DNA of 64,000 nt, taken from contig NZ_QOIM01000042.1 of NCBI RefSeq assembly GCF_003323735.1, forward strand, positions 434,001 to 498,000. Direction: 5' to 3'. The translations under genes were made by a program, and so were the position numbers. The stretch's first letter is position 1. Each line of letters begins with the position of its first letter. Below are positions 43,509 through 51,933 of the stretch, piece after piece. A model generated the notes under the pieces. That model was not told the DNA's origin, did not search any database, and was given only the letters and a program-made list of their open reading frames with translations. This DNA comes from Streptomyces reniochalinae. GTDB taxonomy: Bacteria > Actinomycetota > Actinomycetes > Streptomycetales > Streptomycetaceae.

Positions 43509-44756
43509 TCATCCGTAGTGGACCCGCAGTTCCTTGATGCCGTTGATCCAGGCCGAGCGGAGCCTGCGGGGCGCCGGTCCCGCCAGGGAGATGCCGGGTA
43601 CGAGGTCGGCTATGGCGTTGAAGATCAGGTTGATCTCCAGTACGGCGAGGCTCTTGCCCAGGCAGAAGTGCGGCCCTCCGCCGCCGAACCCGAGGTGCGG
43701 GTTGGGATCGCGGGTGATGTCGAAGACCTGCGGATCGGCGAAGACCTCCGGATCGTTGTTGGCCGAGGAGTAGAAGAGACCGACGCGCTGCCCCGCGCAG
43801 ATCTGCTGCCCGCCCAGTTCGGTGTCCTGGGTGGCGGTGCGCTGGAAGGAGACCACGGGCGTGGCCCAGCGCACGATCTCCTCGGCTGCCGTTGCGGGCC
43901 GCTCGCGGGTGAACAGCTCCCACTGCTCGGGGTGCGTGAGGAAGGCGTGCATACCGTGGCTGATGGCGTTGCGTGTGGTCTCGTTCCCCGCGACCGCCAG
44001 CAGGATCACGAAGAAGCCGAACTCGTCCGCGTTCAGGTTGCCCTCGCCCTCTGCGGCCACGAGTTTGCTGACGATGTCGTTCGCGTAGTGCGCGGGGCAC
44101 TCCTTGCGTGCCTGCGCCATCGTCATCGCGTACGAGACGAGTTCGGCCGCCGACTGGGTGCCCACCTCCTGCGTGATGGCGTACTCGGGGTCGTCGTAGG
44201 CGACCATCTTGTTGGACCACTCGAAGATGCGGGAGCGGTCCTCCTGCGGTACACCGATGAGCTCGGCGATGGCCTGGAGGGGCAGTTCGACGGCGATGTC
44301 CGTGACGAAGTCGCCGCTCCCCGCGTCCCTCGCGCCGCTCACAATGCGCCTCGCGCGCTCGCGCAGGGCGTCCTCCAGGGCGCGGATGGCCCGGGGGGTG
44401 AAGCCCCGCTGCACGATCTGGCGCACCCGCGTGTGTTCGGGCGGGTCCATGTTCAGCATGATGAGCTTCTGGATGTCGATCTGCTCGCGCGTCATGTGGT
44501 CGGCGAAGCGGATGACGGCGGTGTTCAGGTTCGAGGAGAACAGCTCCGGGCGGGTGGAGACCTCTTTGACGTCGGCGTGCCGCGTCACCGCCCAGTAGCC
44601 GTCGTCCGCGAATCCGGCCACGTCGTGCGGCTGCGGGTTCCACCACACCGGGGCCGTCTCGCGCAGCAGGGTGAACTCGGGCAGCGGGACGCGCTCTTGG
44701 TAGACGTCCGGATCGGTGAAGTCGAACCCGTCGGGCAGCGCGGGGCAGGAGGACAT
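43509..44756 (-). CDS. Cytochrome P450, steroid/fatty-acid type
   Basis: A 415-residue P450. The heme loop is FGGGGPHFCLGKSLA with Cys365, the I-helix oxygen motif is AVAGNETTRNA, and the K-helix is EEIVRWATPV (ExxR). DPPEHTRVRQIVQRGFTP is the usual C-helix region. Overall it resembles the CYP125/CYP142 branch that oxidises steroid side chains or related lipids. ATG 44756 has GGAG eight bases upstream. The divergent neighbour is a steroid-type thiolase with an operator in the shared gap. A ferredoxin of P450 type lies 13 kb away under a matching operator and could be its electron donor. Confidence 0.93.
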   Translation of the reverse strand: MSSCPALPDGFDFTDPDVYQERVPLPEFTLLRETAPVWWNPQPHDVAGFADDGYWAVTRHADVKEVSTRPELFSSNLNTAVIRFADHMTREQIDIQKLIMLNMDPPEHTRVRQIVQRGFTPRAIRALEDALRERARRIVSGARDAGSGDFVTDIAVELPLQAIAELIGVPQEDRSRIFEWSNKMVAYDDPEYAITQEVGTQSAAELVSYAMTMAQARKECPAHYANDIVSKLVAAEGEGNLNADEFGFFVILLAVAGNETTRNAISHGMHAFLTHPEQWELFTRERPATAAEEIVRWATPVVSFQRTATQDTELGGQQICAGQRVGLFYSSANNDPEVFADPQVFDITRDPNPHLGFGGGGPHFCLGKSLAVLEINLIFNAIADLVPGISLAGPAPRRLRSAWINGIKELRVHYG

Positions 44757-45098
44757 CGGCGGCTCCACTCCCTCTTCGAGGTCTCGGGCCCTCACGGCAC
44801 AGGCGGCACCCGGAGCGGCCCCGGCACCACGCGCACCGGGCAAGCCGTCGAGGCGGGAGGCACAGGGGCGCCACCGCGCGGTGCTGACGGGCCATCAGAA
44901 TCGCCCTGAAGGTAGTAACGGGTTCTACAAGTGGCAAGGGCCACGGCGGTGGAACTTGCCTGCGGGGCGCACGCCGGACTCGTGCACACCCCTTGCGCGG
45001 CGGGGAGCCGCCTCCCCACACTGTCCGAAGAACTAGAACGCGTACTAGTTGTGTTCGTCGTGCTGGTGGGGAGCCAGCCGGGCTGGAGAGGACGACTC
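44757..45098. promoter_or_regulatory. Divergent P450 / thiolase promoter region with a 20-bp operator
   Basis: The gap of 342 bases holds AACTAGAACGCGTACTAGTT at 45031-45050, a 20-bp palindrome with one mismatched pair. It is 48 bases before the thiolase start. The same core occurs once more, at 55891-55910. AGAAC-N2-GT resembles half of the KstR steroid-repressor operator. No clear -10/-35 pair was assigned. Confidence 0.65.
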
Positions 45099-46268
45099 AT
45101 GGCCGCCGAACCCGTCATCGTCGAAGCAGTACGCACCCCCATCGGCAAGCGCTCCGGCGCCCTCGCCACCTTGCACCCCGCCTACCTGCTGGGCGAGACC
45201 TACCGCGAACTCCTCGGCCGCACGGGCATCCACGCCGACTGCGTCGAACAGGTCGTCGGCGGCACCGTCACCCACGCGGGCGAACAGTCCATGAATCCAG
45301 CGCGCAACGCCTGGCTCGCCGCGGGCCTGCCCTACGAGACCGCCGCCACCACCGTCGACTGCCAGTGCGGCTCCTCCCAGCAGGCCAACCACATGGTCGC
45401 CAACATGGTGGCCGCCGGCGTCATCGACATCGGCATCGGCTGCGGCGTCGAGGCCATGACCCGCGTGCCGCTGGGCAGCGGCTCCAAGCACGGCCCCGGC
45501 AAACCCTGGCCCGAAGAGTGGCACGTCGACCTGCCCAACCAGTTCGAGGCCGCCGAACGCATCGCCCGCCACCGCGGACTGACCCGCGAACGCGTCGACG
45601 CGCTCGGCCTCCTCTCCCAGCGGCGTGCCGCCGCCGCGTGGGCGGAGGAGCGCTACAAACGCGAGACGTTCGCCGTCCAGGTGCCCACCACCGAAGAGGA
45701 GCAGGCGGCGGGCGAGGGCATGTGGCGCTCCGTCGAGCGGGACGAAGGGCTGCGCGACACCTCACTGGAGGCGCTCGCCCGGCTCAAACCCGTCCTGCCC
45801 ACCGCCGTGCACACCGCAGGCAACTCCTCGCAGATATCCGACGGCGCCGCCGCCGTGATGTGGGCCTCCAAACGCATGGCACGGGCGCTGAAACTCCGGC
45901 CGCGGGCACGGATCGTCGCCCAGACCCTGGTCGGCGCCGACCCGCACTTCCACCTCGACGGGCCCGTCGACGCCACCCGCGCCGTCCTGGGCAAGGCGGG
46001 CATGTCCCTCAAGGACATCGACCTGGTCGAGATCAACGAGGCCTTCGCCTCCGTCGTCCTGTCCTGGGCCCAGGTCTTCGACCAGGACCTGGGCAAGGTC
46101 AACGTCAACGGCGGAGCCATCGCACTCGGACACCCCGTCGGCGCCACGGGCGCCCGGCTGATCACCACCGCCCTGCACGAGCTGGAACGGAGCGACAAGG
46201 AATTCGCCCTGGTCACCATGTGTGCGGGCGGCGCGCTGTCCACGGCGACGATCTTGCAGCGGTTGTGA
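45099..46268 (+). CDS. Acetyl-CoA acetyltransferase (steroid 3-ketoacyl-CoA thiolase type)
   Basis: A 389-residue thiolase that cleaves 3-ketoacyl-CoA with CoA. The nucleophile is Cys90 (TVDCQCGSSQQANHM); the other site residues are in NEAFASV, the glycine-rich NVNGGAIALGHPVGATGARL and the general-base Cys of TMCAGGALS. The length and the DCQCGSSQQ variation match FadA5-like steroid thiolases. ATG 45099 follows GGAGAGGACG. It is divergent from the P450, and the palindrome in between suggests joint repression. It ends before a small terminator. Confidence 0.93.
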   Translation: MAAEPVIVEAVRTPIGKRSGALATLHPAYLLGETYRELLGRTGIHADCVEQVVGGTVTHAGEQSMNPARNAWLAAGLPYETAATTVDCQCGSSQQANHMVANMVAAGVIDIGIGCGVEAMTRVPLGSGSKHGPGKPWPEEWHVDLPNQFEAAERIARHRGLTRERVDALGLLSQRRAAAAWAEERYKRETFAVQVPTTEEEQAAGEGMWRSVERDEGLRDTSLEALARLKPVLPTAVHTAGNSSQISDGAAAVMWASKRMARALKLRPRARIVAQTLVGADPHFHLDGPVDATRAVLGKAGMSLKDIDLVEINEAFASVVLSWAQVFDQDLGKVNVNGGAIALGHPVGATGARLITTALHELERSDKEFALVTMCAGGALSTATILQRL

Positions 46269-46286
46269 GGAAGCGGAGGGCAGCGT

Positions 46287-46308
46287 GGGCCCATCGGCTT
46301 GTGGGCCC
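46287..46308. terminator. Terminator between thiolase and tetR
   Basis: Arms GGGCCCA / TGGGCCC with an eight-base loop, in the convergent gap. Confidence 0.55.
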
Positions 46309-46378
46309 GGTGTGGGTGGGTGGCTCGTGGTGTTGAAGTGGGCTCGTGCGAAAGCCGTCAACGGCCGTGCATCGTGAG

Positions 46379-46416
46379 CGGGTAGCGGGTAGCGGGTAGC
46401 GGGTAGCGGGTAGCCG
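46379..46416. repeat. 8-bp tandem repeat, nearly five copies
   Basis: The unit GCGGGTAG repeats perfectly just past the stop codon of the tetR gene. Short exact repeats of this kind change length by slippage; here it is outside coding DNA. Confidence 0.85.
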
Positions 46417-46423
46417 TGAGTCG

Positions 46424-47077
46424 TCAGCTGTCCGGCGCTGTGGTCGCCGGCGACGGCGGGACTGGTCTCGGCTCCTCGCGCAGCGCGGCGGGTTCCGTCG
46501 GCGCTTCCGCCGGGGTGGCGGCACTGTGCATCAGTGTCCTCGCCGCGGAGCGCGCGTGCCGTGCCGGGGTGGGGGAGTCGCTGATGGACGCGTTGCTCAT
46601 CGCCCCGTCGAGCAGCACGGAGAGCTGGGAGGCCAGCCAGTCGGGGTCGGCCGCGCCCGTCTCGAACGCCAGACCGCGCAGGAAGGTGCGGACCGCGGAC
46701 TTGTGTTCGCGGACGGCCTCGACGACCCCCTGGGAGCCCGCACCCAGCTCGCCGAAGGCGTTGATGAACGCACAGCCGTGGAAGTCGGGTCCGTCCACCC
46801 AGTCGTAGAGCCAGTCGAAGACCGCCAGGACACGGGACTCCGGGTCGGTGTGGTCGGCCACGCGCTCCTCCAGCGCGGTGCGCGCCCACCGGTCGCGGCG
46901 TCGGAGGTAGGCCTCCACGAGCGCGCCCTTCGAGGGGAAGCACTGGTAGATCTTCTTGAGCGAGACGCCCGAAGCGTCGCGGATCCTGTCCATCCCCACG
47001 GACTGCACGCCGTACTCGTAGAAGAGGGCGTCCGCAGCGCTGAGGATGCGGGTCTCGGTGGTGTCGTCGCCGTTCAT
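46424..47077 (-). CDS. TetR-family regulator
   Basis: A 217-residue TetR protein: ADALFYEYGVQSVGMDRIRDASGVSLKKIYQCFPSKGALV is the N-terminal DNA-binding region (read as two overlapping parts). The C-terminal half is helical with FDWLYDWVDGPDFHGCAFINAF, typical of the TetR_C_16/YcdC group. The last 40 residues are Ala/Pro/Glu-rich and disordered. ATG 47077 is used. Two perfect palindromes lie upstream, arguing for autoregulation. It is divergent from a very short open frame, and the normal target gene may have been lost. Confidence 0.9.
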   Translation of the reverse strand: MNGDDTTETRILSAADALFYEYGVQSVGMDRIRDASGVSLKKIYQCFPSKGALVEAYLRRRDRWARTALEERVADHTDPESRVLAVFDWLYDWVDGPDFHGCAFINAFGELGAGSQGVVEAVREHKSAVRTFLRGLAFETGAADPDWLASQLSVLLDGAMSNASISDSPTPARHARSAARTLMHSAATPAEAPTEPAALREEPRPVPPSPATTAPDS

Positions 47078-47097
47078 GCTTCCGTTCTCCCCAGGTC

Positions 47098-47155
47098 TTG
47101 AGAACCGCCGTTCTCTACGATACGGTCTTACCGGAAGCGAGAACGAGCGTTCTCG
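47098..47155. promoter_or_regulatory. Paired operators and a promoter upstream of tetR
   Basis: GAGAAC-CGCC-GTTCTC (47100-47115) and GAGAAC-GAGC-GTTCTC (47139-47154, extended by one pair each side) are perfect palindromes 39 bases centre to centre. A plus-strand promoter TTGAGA (47098-47103), 17-base spacer, TACGGT (47121-47126) lies between them, so a repressor bound to both would block it. Confidence 0.75.
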
Positions 47156-47190
47156 CGGCCGTAACGGGGAGTGAACGGGGGGACCGAAGC

Positions 47191-47412
47191 ATGACCGAGC
47201 GCACTACGTCGCGAAGGACACGCTTGGGTGAGCTGGCGGGGGCCGGGCTGAGTGCAGCCCCGGCCGTCGTCGGTAAGCACATTCCGTGCGCCGCTGCCGA
47301 GAGGTTTGGTGTCGCCGCGAGACCTGCCGACATCTCCTTCCACGGCGCGAGACGCCTCCGTGCGAGACGGGCCGGCGCGTCCGTCGTCCGGCCGCTCGCC
47401 GGGCGAGGCTGA
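47191..47412 (+). CDS. 73-residue open frame behind the operator-flanked promoter
   Basis: ATG 47191 follows GGGGGGACCGAAGC and encodes a basic Ala/Arg-rich product (MTERTTSRRTRLGELAGAGL start) that matches nothing I know. It is the only frame downstream of the regulated promoter and is followed by two terminator-like hairpins. It may be the remnant of a deleted target gene. The stretch 47413-47564 contains no other gene. Confidence 0.3.
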   Translation: MTERTTSRRTRLGELAGAGLSAAPAVVGKHIPCAAAERFGVAARPADISFHGARRLRARRAGASVVRPLAGRG

Positions 47413-47564
47413 GGCACAGCCCTTCCGCGGACTGCCGCCGCCGCTCCGGAAACGGCGGCCTCCTTCGTGCCTCCCTGCGACGAGGGGCGTCGCCTACGAA
47501 TGGAGAAGAGCGGCGGCGGCGAGGCCGGGCACCCGGCGCGCCCGAACGCCGGTACGTCCGCACG

Positions 47565-47595
47565 AGGTGGGGTCCCTGCCTGCGGGACCCCACCT
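47565..47595. terminator. Perfect 12-bp hairpin
   Basis: AGGTGGGGTCCC / GGGACCCCACCT with a seven-base loop. It lies 150 bases past the small open frame. Confidence 0.75.
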
Positions 47596-47601
47596 GAGAC
47601 C

Positions 47602-47638
47602 CCGCGTTCCTGCCCGTCGGGGTCGGGCAGGAACGCGG
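47602..47638. terminator. Perfect 15-bp hairpin
   Basis: CCGCGTTCCTGCCCG / CGGGCAGGAACGCGG with a seven-base loop, only six bases after the previous hairpin. It is 43 bases past the end of the minus-strand ECF operon and is probably its terminator; together the two insulate both directions. Confidence 0.78.
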
Positions 47639-47681
47639 TAACTCCGTCGGGCGGCCCGAGCCCACGCCCGCCCGGGTCGCC

Positions 47682-48779
47682 TCACGCCCGGGGCCGCGGC
47701 CGTGCCCCGTCGTCGCCGGTTTCGTCCCTCTCCGGTGGTGACGCGAACGCGGCTGACGCGTCGAAGGCGGCCCGTCGGGTGGCCCGGCGCAGCGCCCGCA
47801 GCACCGTGCCCCCCAACGTGGCAGTCAGCACGACGGTGAGAAGAGCCCGCGGAACGTCCCACCCCAAGGAGGTGGCCAGCACGTACGCCCCGTATCTGGC
47901 CAGGTTCTCGTGCACCGGATCGCCGGGCACGAAGGAGAGCCCGGAGCCGAGCCCGGCGATGTACGGCCAGCCCTGCATATTCATGACCAACCCGTAGAGC
48001 AGCGCGGAGACCGCCCCGTACGCGGCCAGAAGCAGCAGCTCCCGGCGGCCTCGCAGCGTGGCCTGGCCCGGCAGCAGCCCCGCCCCCATGGAAACCCAGC
48101 CCATGGACAGCATCTGGAACGGCATCCACGGCCCGACCCCGCCGGTGAGCAGGGCCCCGGCGAACATCGCGACGGCACCGAGCACGAAACCGAAACCGGG
48201 CCCGAGGACCCGGCCCGACAACACCATCAGAAAGAACATCGGCTCCAGCCCGGCGGTGCCCGCGCCCAGCGGCCGCAGCGCGGCACCGGCCGCGGCCAGC
48301 ACGCCCAGCATGGCCACGGCTTTGGCGTCGAGCCCGGTGTCGGACACGGTCGCGACGGCTACCGCGAGCAGAAGGGGGAGCAGCGCGGCGAACAGCCATG
48401 GCGCGTCCTGCGAGTGCGCCAGCCCGGAGCCCTGCCCGGCCAACAGCGGCCAGGCGAAGGCGGCCAGGCCGGTGGCGCTGGTGAGGGCGAGCGCGGCGAT
48501 CGACCTCGGCCCGAGCCGGATCGCCCTGACCTTCGACGCGGGCTCGGGTCCGGCTCCGGGTTCGGACCCTGGCGCGGGCCCGTGCGCCGGAGCGGGCGTC
48601 TCGGCCGAGGACGAGACGTCGGTCGAGGCGTTGGCCGAGGAGCCTTCCGCGGCGTGGCCCGGGGACGGGGGCACGGGTGCCGTAGCCGGGGCGGAGGGCC
48701 CCGGCTCCGCTGCCGCAGGCGTGTCGCAGGCCGGCCCCGCTGCCGGGTCTGAGCGCCGCCTCACAGCGTGCCGTCTCAC
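47682..48779 (-). CDS. ECF transporter substrate-binding (S) component
   Basis: A 365-residue protein. Residues about 1-85 are a disordered Pro/Ala/Ser/Glu region; from about 95 there are six or more membrane helices (ALALTSATGLAAFAWPLL; FAALLPLLLAVAVATV; AVAMLGVLAAAGAALRPL; EPMFFLMVLSGRVLGPGFGF; LLLAAYGAVSALLYGLV). RPLGAGTAGLEPMFFLMVLSG resembles the ligand loop of S components in this group. The start is GTG 48779 overlapping the stop of the ATPase gene. It supplies substrate specificity; the cobalamin riboswitch suggests vitamin B12, a precursor or cobalt. It is the last gene of the operon. Confidence 0.83.
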   Translation of the reverse strand: MRRHAVRRRSDPAAGPACDTPAAAEPGPSAPATAPVPPSPGHAAEGSSANASTDVSSSAETPAPAHGPAPGSEPGAGPEPASKVRAIRLGPRSIAALALTSATGLAAFAWPLLAGQGSGLAHSQDAPWLFAALLPLLLAVAVATVSDTGLDAKAVAMLGVLAAAGAALRPLGAGTAGLEPMFFLMVLSGRVLGPGFGFVLGAVAMFAGALLTGGVGPWMPFQMLSMGWVSMGAGLLPGQATLRGRRELLLLAAYGAVSALLYGLVMNMQGWPYIAGLGSGLSFVPGDPVHENLARYGAYVLATSLGWDVPRALLTVVLTATLGGTVLRALRRATRRAAFDASAAFASPPERDETGDDGARPRPRA

Positions 48780-50479
48780 AGCGCCTCCCTGACCTGGGCG
48801 ACCGTCAGCCACGGCTGCGGGGCGAGGATCTTGGAGACCTGCGGGGCGTAGGCGGGAGAGGAGGTGATGACCTCGTGGGTGGGCCCGTCGGCCACGGTCT
48901 CGCCCTGGGCGAGGATGACGACCCGGTGGGCGATCTCGGCCACCAGCTCGACGTCATGGGTGGCCAGTACCAGCGCGTGCCCCTGGTCGGCGAGTTCGCG
49001 CAGCAGCGCCACCAGCCGGGCCTTCGCCGCGTAGTCCAGACCGCGCGTGGGCTCGTCCAGCAGCAACAGTGGTGGCCTGGCCGTGAGGATGATGGCCAGG
49101 GCGAGGGCGAGCCGTTGGCCCTCCGACAGGTCGCGGGGGTGTGCGGTGCCGGGGATGCCGGGCAGCAGCCGGGAGACGAGGGCGCGGCAGGTGCCGGGGT
49201 CCGCGCCCGCGTCCGCGTCGGCCGACCGGCACTCCCGGGCGACGGTGTCGGCGTAGAGCAGATCGCGTGGCTCCTGCGGTACGAGACCGGCGTGGCGCAG
49301 CAGCTCTGCCGGGCGTGTCCGGTGCGGCACTCTGCCCTCCACCGTGACCCGGCCCGAGGTGGGGCGGTGCATGCCGACGAGGGTGTTGAGGAGGGTGGAC
49401 TTTCCGGCGCCGTTGCGGCCCATGAGCGCGACGGTCTCTCCCGCGCGTATGCGGAGGCTGACGTCGTGCAGGGCCGTCACCCGACCGCGCACGAGCCCGA
49501 GCCGCGAGGTCTCGGCGAGCGGTGGAGCGGAGTCGTCGGGCGAGACGGCGGAGGCAGGTCGGACAGCGGGACCCGGCGGGACGGCGGGAGCGGATGGGCT
49601 GGCGGCATCCGCTGAGGTGGGCGGTGCGGGGGCGGCCACCGGGGTCGCGCCCGCACCGGGAACACGGGTCGCCAGGCGCTCCCGGAGGCCGTGCGCTCTG
49701 CGGCGCGCGTCGCGTACGGAGAGGGGGAGGGGGTCCCAGCCCGCGAGGTCGCCGAGTTCCGTCACGGGTGGCCGCACGGGCGAGACGGCGAGCATCGCTG
49801 CCGGGTCGCCGAGGCGTGCGGTGCCGTCGGGGGACAGCAGCAGTACCTGGTCGGCGTACTGCACCACGCGCTCAAGGCGGTGTTCCGCCATGAGCACGGT
49901 GGTGCCCAGGTCGTGGACCAGGCGCTGGATGACGGCGAGCACCTCCTCGGCGGCGGGCGGGTCGAGTGCCGAGGTCGGCTCGTCGAGTACGAGGACCTCG
50001 GGGTGCGGGGTGAGGACCGAGCCGATGGCCACGCGCTGCTGCTGGCCGCCGGAGAGGGAGGCGATGGGGCGGTCGCGGAGGTCGTTGAGGCCGAGCAGGT
50101 CGAGGGTTTCCTCGACGCGGCGGCGCATGGTGGCCGCGGGCAGCCCCAGCGATTCCATGCCGTAGGCCAGTTCGTCCTCGACGGTGTCGGTGACGAAGTG
50201 GGCGAGCGGGTCCTGACCCACCGTTCCCACCAGGTCGGCGAGTTCGCGGGGTTTGTGGGTGCGGGTGTCGCGGCCCCCCACGGTCACTCGGCCGTGCAGG
50301 GTGCCGCCGGTGAAGTGCGGGACGAGGCCGGAGACGGTGCCCAGCAGCGTGGACTTGCCCGATCCGCTCGCGCCGATGAGCAGGCACAGTTCCCCTTCGG
50401 GGAGGTGGGCGTCGACGGTGGGGAGGGCGGGTTGCGGCGCGTCCTCGTAGACGACCGAGACGTGGTCGAAGTGGATCAC
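48776..50479 (-). CDS. ECF transporter double ATPase (EcfA1-EcfA2 fusion)
   Basis: A 567-residue protein with two ABC domains in one chain. Domain 1 has Walker A GASGSGKST (36-44), signature LSGGQQQRV (142-150) and Walker B EVLVLDEPTSAL. Domain 2 has Walker A GRNGAGKST (354-362), signature LSEGQRLAL and LLLLDEPTRGL. A Pro/Ala-rich linker of about 50 residues (275-325) joins them. It hydrolyses ATP to power the S component through EcfT. GTG 50479 overlaps the stop of the ecfT gene and its own stop overlaps the S-component start, so all three are coupled. Confidence 0.95.
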   Translation of the reverse strand: MIHFDHVSVVYEDAPQPALPTVDAHLPEGELCLLIGASGSGKSTLLGTVSGLVPHFTGGTLHGRVTVGGRDTRTHKPRELADLVGTVGQDPLAHFVTDTVEDELAYGMESLGLPAATMRRRVEETLDLLGLNDLRDRPIASLSGGQQQRVAIGSVLTPHPEVLVLDEPTSALDPPAAEEVLAVIQRLVHDLGTTVLMAEHRLERVVQYADQVLLLSPDGTARLGDPAAMLAVSPVRPPVTELGDLAGWDPLPLSVRDARRRAHGLRERLATRVPGAGATPVAAPAPPTSADAASPSAPAVPPGPAVRPASAVSPDDSAPPLAETSRLGLVRGRVTALHDVSLRIRAGETVALMGRNGAGKSTLLNTLVGMHRPTSGRVTVEGRVPHRTRPAELLRHAGLVPQEPRDLLYADTVARECRSADADAGADPGTCRALVSRLLPGIPGTAHPRDLSEGQRLALALAIILTARPPLLLLDEPTRGLDYAAKARLVALLRELADQGHALVLATHDVELVAEIAHRVVILAQGETVADGPTHEVITSSPAYAPQVSKILAPQPWLTVAQVREAL

Positions 50480-51930
50480 TGTGCGCGCTCCTGCTCGTCG
50501 TCGTTCCGGCCCCGCAGCGCCCGCGCGGTCCTGTGGGGGCCGCCGTCGTCGCTGTCCGGCCGGGGTGAGGGGACGTCGCCAGGGGGCCGTCCCGCTCTCT
50601 TCGTGCGGCTCCCGGTGCCCGCGGCGGCCGCCGTGCCGGAGTCCGGTTCGGACCCGGAACCGGACCTGGACCCGGAGCCGGGTCCGGAGCCTGAGCCGGT
50701 CGCGGGGGCAGGCGCGGCGGGGGCGACGGCGGCGGGGAGCAGGCCGAGGAGGACGGCGGCGGCGGGCCACAGGGGCAGTTCGGGAGCCTGGAGCGGGACG
50801 GCGGGAGGTGCGAGCGCTGCGGGGAGCGCGTCGGCGGCGGTGATCATGAGTCCGGCGACGGCGGCCCCCGACGCGGCGACGAGCCAGGCTCGCGGGCCCC
50901 ACCGGTCGGGGCGGTAGCGGGTGCGGACGGTTCGCCTGCCGCCCAGCCAGAGCCCGGCCAGCGCGAGCGCCAGCCCGGCCAGCAGCACCGGCAGTCCGAA
51001 ACCGGCGCCCTGTGCGGCCAGCAGGCCGTAGGTGCCGGCGCACACACCCAGGAGTCCGCCGAGGGTGAGCGCGGTGGTGATGCGGCGTACCGCGACCGGT
51101 ACGCGAGCCGTGCGGCCGTATCCGCGCGCGTCCATCGCCGCCGCGAGCGCCACCGAGCGCTCCAACGCGCCCTCCAGTACCGGGAGCCCGACCTGGACCA
51201 CGCCGCGCAGCCCGCGCTCGCCGCGCCCCCGCAGCCGGCGTGCCGCCCGCAGCCGTCGCACGTCGGCGACGAGGTGGGGCGCGAACGTCATCGCGACCAC
51301 CACCGCGACCCCGGCCTCGTAGAGGGCGCCCGGCAGCGACTTGAGCAGCCTGGCCGGGTTGGCGAGGGCGTTCGCGGCGCCGACGCAGACGAGCAGGGTG
51401 GCCAGTTTGAGCCCGTCGTACAGGGCGAAGACCATGCCCTCCGCCGTCACTCTCCCCCCGATCCGCACGCCCTGCGCCCACTCGGGGAGCGGTACTTCCG
51501 GCAGTTCGACGAGCAGGTGGGTGCCGGGTACGGGCGAGCCGAGGAAGAAGGCGAGGACGAGACGGATGGCGAGCACGAGGACGCCCAGTCTGAGGAAGGC
51601 GGCGTACGAGCGGGCCCAGGGCGCGTCGGTGCGGCGCACGGCGACGACGTATCCCGCGACCGCGATCACCAGTGCGAGGAGCAGCGGATTGGTGGTGCGG
51701 GACGCGGCGGTGGCGAGCCCCAGCGCCCACAGCCACCAGGCGCCGGGGTGGAGGGCGGTGCTGCGGGTGGTGAGTGGCGCTCTCGCCAGGGGGCGGGCGG
51801 AGAGCGTACGGCCGCGGGTGTACGGTGCTTTCGGCAGCGGACGGCCTGGGGCCGCCGTTCCAGCGTCCGTACCCCGGGGGGCGGCGGCACCGTGCCGGGT
51901 GTGCGGTGCGTCCGGGAGCGAGCGGCGCAT
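50476..51930 (-). CDS. ECF transporter transmembrane (T) component, CbiQ-like
   Basis: A 484-residue EcfT with long extra ends. The core (about 60-380) has the coupling helices typical of CbiQ/EcfT: VAVVVAMTFAPHLVADVRRLR and the signature ALAAAMDARGYGRTARV, which contact the ATPases. N-terminal residues 1-58 and C-terminal residues 410-484 (Gly/Ser/Pro, GSGSGPGSGSRSGSGSEPDS) are low complexity. ATG 51930 lies three bases after the stop of the SCO2322-family gene. It bridges the EcfA pair and the S component encoded next. Confidence 0.92.
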   Translation of the reverse strand: MRRSLPDAPHTRHGAAAPRGTDAGTAAPGRPLPKAPYTRGRTLSARPLARAPLTTRSTALHPGAWWLWALGLATAASRTTNPLLLALVIAVAGYVVAVRRTDAPWARSYAAFLRLGVLVLAIRLVLAFFLGSPVPGTHLLVELPEVPLPEWAQGVRIGGRVTAEGMVFALYDGLKLATLLVCVGAANALANPARLLKSLPGALYEAGVAVVVAMTFAPHLVADVRRLRAARRLRGRGERGLRGVVQVGLPVLEGALERSVALAAAMDARGYGRTARVPVAVRRITTALTLGGLLGVCAGTYGLLAAQGAGFGLPVLLAGLALALAGLWLGGRRTVRTRYRPDRWGPRAWLVAASGAAVAGLMITAADALPAALAPPAVPLQAPELPLWPAAAVLLGLLPAAVAPAAPAPATGSGSGPGSGSRSGSGSEPDSGTAAAAGTGSRTKRAGRPPGDVPSPRPDSDDGGPHRTARALRGRNDDEQERAQ

Positions 51931-51933
51931 CGG

